Source: Algoriphagus sp.
GTDB taxonomy: Bacteria > Bacteroidota > Bacteroidia > Cytophagales > Cyclobacteriaceae
Length of the DNA: 64,000 nt
Assembly (NCBI GenBank): GCA_029945945.1
Contig: JAQSDM010000005.1
Coordinates: 124,001 to 188,000, forward strand
Direction: 5' to 3'
Below the pieces are notes generated by a model. The model did no database searches and had not been told where the DNA came from. It saw only the letters and a list, made by a program, of their open reading frames with translations. Shown piece after piece: positions 63,992-64,000 of this stretch. A program made the position numbers and the translations under genes. Numbering within the stretch: the stretch's first letter is position 1; each line of letters opens with the position of its first letter.

Positions 63992-64000
63992 ATGACTTAG

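Noticed and set aside
1..64000. CRISPR arrays, complete insertion sequences, prophage or rRNA genes
   Set aside because: No regularly spaced identical repeats of CRISPR length, intact transposase, phage structural gene or rRNA sequence was seen.

Overview
The window looks like a chromosomal segment of a marine or aquatic Bacteroidota, most likely Cytophagales and close to Cyclobacteriaceae/Algoriphagus. The evidence is two SusC/SusD pairs, type IX secretion (T9SS) type B C-terminal sorting domains with a PorP/SprF partner, many lipoproteins and exported carbohydrate enzymes, almost no Shine-Dalgarno sequences, TAnnTTTG-type -7 boxes, and a tRNA without encoded CCA. The genus is an inference from style and gene content; no marker gene fixes it.

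Layout. 1-400: the 3' end of a tRNA with its terminator, then a small lipoprotein. 0.4-3.0 kb: an MFS sugar transporter and a GH140/DUF4038-like glycosidase on the minus strand, with an intrinsic terminator wedged between them. 3.4-14.4 kb: two large related T9SS-exported surface proteins, yaaA placed 1 nt behind the larger one, and a divergent PorP/SprF gene followed by an Ste24-like M48 protease. 15.8-21.4 kb: a Tat-exported Gfo/Idh/MocA oxidoreductase, a Cys-rich exported peptide paired with a 6-bladed propeller lipoprotein, a PhyH dioxygenase and a DUF808 protein. 21.5-29.1 kb: a decayed ThuA-like fragment, SusC/SusD pair 1, an intact ThuA-like gene and a TIM-barrel epimerase. 29.2-33.8 kb: an NTF2-like protein, a sulfatase, a class B1 metallo-beta-lactamase-like enzyme and a DUF1593 lipoprotein. 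33.9-39.4 kb: an App1 phosphatase-like protein, two uncharacterised genes, an XRE regulator with two DUF2975 paralogues, and a second DUF1593 protein. 39.6-44.9 kb: a carboxylesterase, then an AraC regulator followed by an acetyltransferase-cupin-SDR-cyclophilin-like operon. 45.0-49.5 kb: a VCBS-repeat protein and a 1050-residue SGNH/propeller/HEAT/cytochrome c lipoprotein. 49.9-58.2 kb: SusC/SusD pair 2, a propeller/cytochrome c lipoprotein and a DUF1080 (3-keto-glycoside hydrolase family) lipoprotein. 58.5-63.9 kb: a DoxX-like membrane protein and a sugar-catabolic cluster (DUF4432, PMI-like cupin, TIM-barrel epimerase, Gfo/Idh/MocA dehydrogenase) closed by a strong terminator.

How the genes may work together. 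The right half, with ThuA-like, Tat-Gfo/Idh/MocA and TIM-barrel genes elsewhere, resembles an oxidoreductive (3-keto-sugar) route for glycoside use: import by SusC/SusD, oxidation by exported dehydrogenases possibly feeding cytochrome c, cleavage by DUF1080, then epimerase/dehydrogenase processing. This is inferred from families and order only. The most distinctive non-coding signal is a tandem CAGGAT repeat with exact 10-bp period upstream of both susC genes and between susD1 and the ThuA-like gene. Other notable points are a repeat-based candidate operator for the AraC operon, dispersed hairpins at convergent junctions, and wordy intergenic repeats.
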